The notes below the pieces were generated by a model. It ran no database searches. It was not told the DNA's origin and worked only from the letters and a program-made list of their open reading frames with translations. 9,583 bases of DNA, taken from the NCBI GenBank assembly GCA_023414985.1, contig JAEZLY010000112.1:1-9583 (forward strand), given 5' to 3'. How positions within the stretch are numbered: position 1 is the first letter of the stretch; the number at the start of each line of letters is the position of its first letter. Both the position numbers and the translations under genes were made by a program. This document shows positions 7,107 through 9,583 of this stretch, piece by piece. Origin of the DNA: Bacillota bacterium (GTDB lineage Bacteria; Bacillota; Clostridia; Lachnospirales; Lachnospiraceae).

Positions 7107-7139
7107 TAAAACGGGCGGGTTTCTATAGAAACCCGCCCG
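7104..7139 (-). terminator. Intrinsic terminator downstream of cutC
   Basis: A perfect GC-rich inverted repeat has 12-bp arms (7112-7123 CGGGCGGGTTTC and 7128-7139) around a TATA loop. On the minus strand it is followed by TTTTATAC. It lies about 80 nt beyond the cutC stop and directly before the pst promoter region, so it separates the two units. On the plus strand the stem is followed by GAACAATC, not a T-run. Confidence 0.9.
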
Positions 7140-7221
7140 GAACAATCTATTCTCATATATTCATTTATAGTTACAGAATTCTATGCCACTGCCTATTACA
7201 CTTACGAACCTATCCTATTAT

Positions 7222-7986
7222 TCACTCACAGCCGCTCATGCTTATGTTCTTAAGCACATCCGCAGCCCGCCTGATCTCCTCACCATCTGCCCTGAGAATC
7301 TGATATTCGCCAAAGGTCGCCACCCCCATGGACACATCTTCTTTCCTGTATATCATTGGGCTTTCCTGAAGCATCTTTCCCGACATATGATAGGAGGAGG
7401 CCTTAGTAACAGAATATATCCTTTGAATCACAGCTGAGCTGACCCCACCTCCGACTAGTATGTCAATCTCTCCTCTGCTCTCCGTGACAAGCTCCTTGAT
7501 CAGCTCCAGTCCTTCAATACATTGATTCTTCTGCCCCGAGGTCAATATTGTCTTAATCCCTATTTTTCTGGCTTCCTCTAGCGTCTTCTTCGGATCTGCA
7601 CATACATCAAAGGCACGATGTAACGTGACAGGGATACCGTCTGCAAGATGAATAAGCTCCTCCATCCGCTTCGTATTCAGGCTGCCGTCCGGTTTTAATA
7701 TCCCGCTTACGATGCCGTCTGCACCAAGTCTTCGAAACATCCGAACTTCTTCCTTGATCACCTCATATTCGTAATCGGAGTAGCAGAAATCGCCGAAGCG
7801 TGGTCTGATCAGAACATTGATCTTACTATCACAGTATTTTCGAACCTCCTGATATAAGCATACACTTGGAGTCGTTCCACCGATCAGCAGATTACTGCAT
7901 AACTCCAACCGGTCAGCTCCCGAGTGTAACGCTGTCAGGGATGATTCCATCGAATCCGTACATATCTCTAAAAGAAAGTTATTCAT
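7222..7986 (-). CDS. cutC: CutC family protein (copper homeostasis family, TIM barrel)
   Basis: 254-residue cytoplasmic protein of the CutC family, a single TIM-barrel domain filling the whole length. Family hallmarks are the N-terminal LEICTDSMESSLTALHSGAD then RLELCSNLLIGGTTPS, NVLIRPRFGDFCYS, ADGIVSGIL, VTLHRAFDVC, ILTSGQ, the LVGGGV loop near the barrel C-terminus, and SYHMSGK. CutC was named from copper-tolerance genetics in E. coli, but a direct copper role is disputed and no enzymatic reaction is settled, so function stays open. Nothing in the neighbourhood handles copper. I chose the ATG at 7986 because GGAAGGAG precedes it; the frame to 8007 adds seven residues ahead of the family's usual start. 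It is a single-gene unit with its own promoter and a strong terminator. Confidence 0.93.
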   Translation of the reverse strand: MNNFLLEICTDSMESSLTALHSGADRLELCSNLLIGGTTPSVCLYQEVRKYCDSKINVLIRPRFGDFCYSDYEYEVIKEEVRMFRRLGADGIVSGILKPDGSLNTKRMEELIHLADGIPVTLHRAFDVCADPKKTLEEARKIGIKTILTSGQKNQCIEGLELIKELVTESRGEIDILVGGGVSSAVIQRIYSVTKASSYHMSGKMLQESPMIYRKEDVSMGVATFGEYQILRADGEEIRRAADVLKNISMSGCE

Positions 7987-8021
7987 GGTATACTCCTTCC
8001 TTAACAAAATAATCTTAAGTT

Positions 8022-8051
8022 ATTGTAGCAGATGATTCCATTCTGTTTCAA
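8022..8051 (-). promoter_or_regulatory. cutC promoter
   Basis: On the minus strand a -35 TTGAAA (8051-8046), an 18-nt spacer and a -10 TACAAT (8027-8022) form a good vegetative promoter. A TGC just before the -10 makes an extended -10 element. The predicted start near 8015 leaves a leader of about 28 nt with the ribosome site AAGGAG. The -35 partly overlaps one copy of a 9-bp repeat found twice in this divergent region. Confidence 0.65.
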
Positions 8052-8197
8052 CCTTAATCTACTCTCGTCATGTACCACGATCTGTATTTATAAATTTTCA
8101 CTATTCCGCGAACTTATTTACCTTTGATGCTCAAAATCGTAGATCGCTTGATGTTAACTCCTTTTTCATATAACCTTAATTCAGACATACAAAGGTT
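8050..8197. repeat. Short repeated motif AACCTTAAT in the cutC/MBL divergent region
   Basis: AACCTTAAT occurs at 8050-8058 and again at 8172-8180. The second copy also forms an inverted pair with AAGGTT at 8192-8197 (14-nt gap). One copy touches the cutC -35 and the other lies upstream of the hydrolase gene, so they could be operator half-sites. The motif is short and AT-rich enough that chance is possible. The rest of 8008-8250 shows no gene and no clear plus-strand promoter. Confidence 0.35.
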
Positions 8198-8236
8198 GAT
8201 AATGCATTCACTTTGTATTTGGAGAATTTAAAGCTT

Positions 8237-8253
8237 AGGAGGATAATACAGTG
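8237..8253 (+). promoter_or_regulatory. Ribosome site that fixes a GTG start for the MBL hydrolase
   Basis: AGGAGG (8237-8242) lies eight bases before GTG at 8251, an optimal arrangement. The next in-frame candidate, ATG at 8269, has no comparable site at normal distance. This supports a GTG start, so the annotated protein begins (f)M-R-W-K-K-N. Confidence 0.8.
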
Positions 8254-9246
8254 CGTTGGAAAAAGAATATGGACCCTTTGGATATGATGAAGTTTCATGA
8301 CGTTCTGATTGAGGATGAGGACGGCAACCTACAACCAAAGGATGAGCCTTATTTTAAGGCCAAATTAATAGCACCGGGGACCTGGCAGGTCCTTAGTGAT
8401 GGGGATTATACCTACGTAATTGAAGGGGAGGACGAGCTCATCGCCATTGACAGCGGTATGGGTGCCGGAAACATCCGAGCCTTCTGCCAGTCCTTGTCGG
8501 ATAAGCCTTTGTACCGCCTTTTCAATACGCACAATCACTTCGATCACACGCTGAACAACTACCTGTTTGATGTTGTCTATATGTCGGAGAAGTGCTATGA
8601 AGGCAGATGTCAGCCTTTTGGAGATTTTGAAGGCATGAATATCCCTGACGATTATCCCGTTGTGTTCCTGAAGGACGGTGATGCCATCAATCTGAAGGGA
8701 CGTGAACTGCAGGTTTATAATATAGAAGAGCACTGCAGCGGTTCCCTTCAATTCCTGGATCGTAAGGCACGCATCCTATTCTGCGGTGATGAGCTGAACG
8801 GCAACTTCTTTGACAGCAGGATATCGGTTGAGCATTCCTTCCGAAATATCAAGCGCTGGATGTCCTTCCGGGATTCCTATGATCTGCTCTGTGCCGGCAA
8901 CGGCATTCACGATGCAAGCTATGTTGACAGATACTATGAGACCCTGAAGTATATTCTCGAGGGTCATGCGCATGAGGGGACAGAATTCTATGTCCCTTAT
9001 GAGGATCCCAGAGCATCTGTCAGCAGAAAGGATGGCAAGCCTGTTTTTGCGCGTCGCAGCCCTAATATGGATTTTGTGGCTGACGTTATGAAAGCTACCG
9101 GTTTTGAGAAGCATCTTGAACTCACCGAAGGCAGAGGCTGTTTTTGCTTTATGAGGAAGCTGGGGCCGGACGGAATATTTGATAGGCAATTAGAGATGAA
9201 TGGCTGCAGGGTCTGCTACTACCTGAACAGAATCTGGGATAAATAA
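8251..9246 (+). CDS. Metallo-beta-lactamase-fold hydrolase
   Basis: 331-residue cytoplasmic protein (no signal peptide) of the metallo-beta-lactamase superfamily. The metal site looks complete: HNHFDH (94-99) supplies the HxHxDH set, with H161 (EEHCSGS), D180 (FCGDEL) and H220 (GNGIHD). The fold's first strands are visible as GTWQVLSDGDYTYVIEGEDELIAIDSG motifs around 43-69. The spacing and motifs resemble the broad glyoxalase II-like/thiol-hydrolase type rather than a true beta-lactamase, but the substrate cannot be named. The C-terminal third (about 230-331) is less familiar and may shape the active site or a dimer. The start is the GTG at 8251. It is followed after 75 nt by a DUF1593-type gene in the same direction with no terminator between, so the two may be co-transcribed. 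It is divergent from cutC. Confidence 0.88.
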   Translation: MRWKKNMDPLDMMKFHDVLIEDEDGNLQPKDEPYFKAKLIAPGTWQVLSDGDYTYVIEGEDELIAIDSGMGAGNIRAFCQSLSDKPLYRLFNTHNHFDHTLNNYLFDVVYMSEKCYEGRCQPFGDFEGMNIPDDYPVVFLKDGDAINLKGRELQVYNIEEHCSGSLQFLDRKARILFCGDELNGNFFDSRISVEHSFRNIKRWMSFRDSYDLLCAGNGIHDASYVDRYYETLKYILEGHAHEGTEFYVPYEDPRASVSRKDGKPVFARRSPNMDFVADVMKATGFEKHLELTEGRGCFCFMRKLGPDGIFDRQLEMNGCRVCYYLNRIWDK

Positions 9247-9321
9247 AGGGTTATTAAAATGCTAAAAGCAAAATTGAATGATTATCAATGATATAAAATA
9301 CATTTAATAAGGAGCGCAGCT

Positions 9322-9583
9322 ATGACAAACAAAATAAAACCGAGAGCAATTATTACAACAGATTTGGAATGCGATGATATGAATTCCTTGATCCACCTTT
9401 GTCTTTATCTGAATGAAATCGACATAGACGGTATTGTATATACAGCGTCTCAATTTCATTTTAATGGGGATGGAGTACACACCCTTGGAGAAGTAACTCC
9501 GAATTACCGATGCATTGGGGAAGCAGCTTATATGACCCATATCGGATATCCTCATTCGGATCCTGAGGCTAAGAATCTGAAGA
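9322..9583 (+). CDS. DUF1593 / nucleoside hydrolase-like protein, N-terminal fragment (3' end outside window)
   Basis: The first 87 residues of a gene that runs off the window with no stop. It starts at ATG 9322 with AAGGAG seven bases upstream. The segment KPRAIITTDLECDDMNSLIH (6-25), then LYLNEIDIDGIVYTASQFHF, matches the start of DUF1593 proteins, which are structurally related to nucleoside hydrolases and often linked to polysaccharide or glycoside use. The TD-x3-DD pattern (D14, D18, D19) corresponds to the metal-binding Asp cluster of nucleoside hydrolases. No signal peptide is present in this copy, so it should be cytoplasmic, suggesting an intracellular substrate. Family placement is by recognition of the N-terminal motif only; the reaction is unknown. 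Confidence 0.8.
   Translation, partial: MTNKIKPRAIITTDLECDDMNSLIHLCLYLNEIDIDGIVYTASQFHFNGDGVHTLGEVTPNYRCIGEAAYMTHIGYPHSDPEAKNLK

Noticed and set aside
7091..7437. Plus-strand frames over the cutC terminator and cutC 3' end
   Set aside because: They cross a strong hairpin and the antisense of CutC, and show no family resemblance or translation signal.
8148..8174. TTGATG-N15-TATAAC as promoter for the MBL gene
   Set aside because: The spacer is short and both boxes deviate from consensus. It is possible but not strong enough to list as a feature.
9273..9297. Promoter TTGAAT...TATAAA ahead of the DUF1593 gene
   Set aside because: The spacer is only 12 nt, too short for a vegetative promoter. 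Co-transcription with the MBL gene is equally likely.
9304..9555. Minus-strand frame of 83 codons near the right edge
   Set aside because: It is the antisense of the DUF1593 gene start, which has an AAGGAG ribosome site and a clear family motif.

Overview
The window looks like chromosomal DNA of a moderately low-GC Gram-positive anaerobe, most likely a Clostridia/Lachnospiraceae-type Firmicute. This is inferred from the strong AAGGAG/AGGAGG ribosome sites, a clostridial-style c-di-GMP-I riboswitch in front of a chemoreceptor gene, and the protein families present. No mobile element, CRISPR array, rRNA or tRNA is visible, and I did not find a convincing new multi-gene system. The interest lies in the regulatory RNA and in unusual features of known genes.

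Layout, left to right. (1) Bases 2-1099 (+) are the C-terminal two-thirds or more of an FGGY-family sugar kinase, cut by the window edge. It converges on a chemoreceptor gene, and a perfect 22-bp stem (1113-1168) can terminate both. (2) Bases 1181-2905 (-) encode a methyl-accepting chemotaxis protein. Its leader holds a complete c-di-GMP-I (GEMM-I) aptamer (about 3050-3130) followed by an intrinsic terminator (3001-3031), so transcription of the receptor gene is probably set by cyclic di-GMP. (3) Bases 3250-6977 (-) are a phosphate-uptake operon in the order pstS-pstC-pstA-pstB. pstC/pstA and pstA/pstB overlap, and a stable stem-loop separates pstS from pstC. A TATAAT box and TACA repeats resembling a Pho box lie in front of pstS. 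phoU, a common last gene of such operons, is absent here. PstS has no lipobox and carries a C-terminal BIG2 Ig-like domain. (4) Bases 7222-7986 (-) encode a CutC-family protein with its own promoter and a strong terminator just ahead of the pst promoter. (5) Divergently, 8251-9246 (+) encodes a metallo-beta-lactamase-fold hydrolase with a GTG start. It is followed by the start of a DUF1593/nucleoside-hydrolase-like gene (9322 to the window end).

How the parts fit. The pst operon encodes a complete high-affinity phosphate ABC importer: binding protein, two permeases and an ATPase. The chemoreceptor lies downstream of it in the same orientation but has its own riboswitch leader, so it is probably a separate unit. 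The kinase and the hydrolase pair look like pieces of carbohydrate or nucleoside catabolic loci that continue outside the window.
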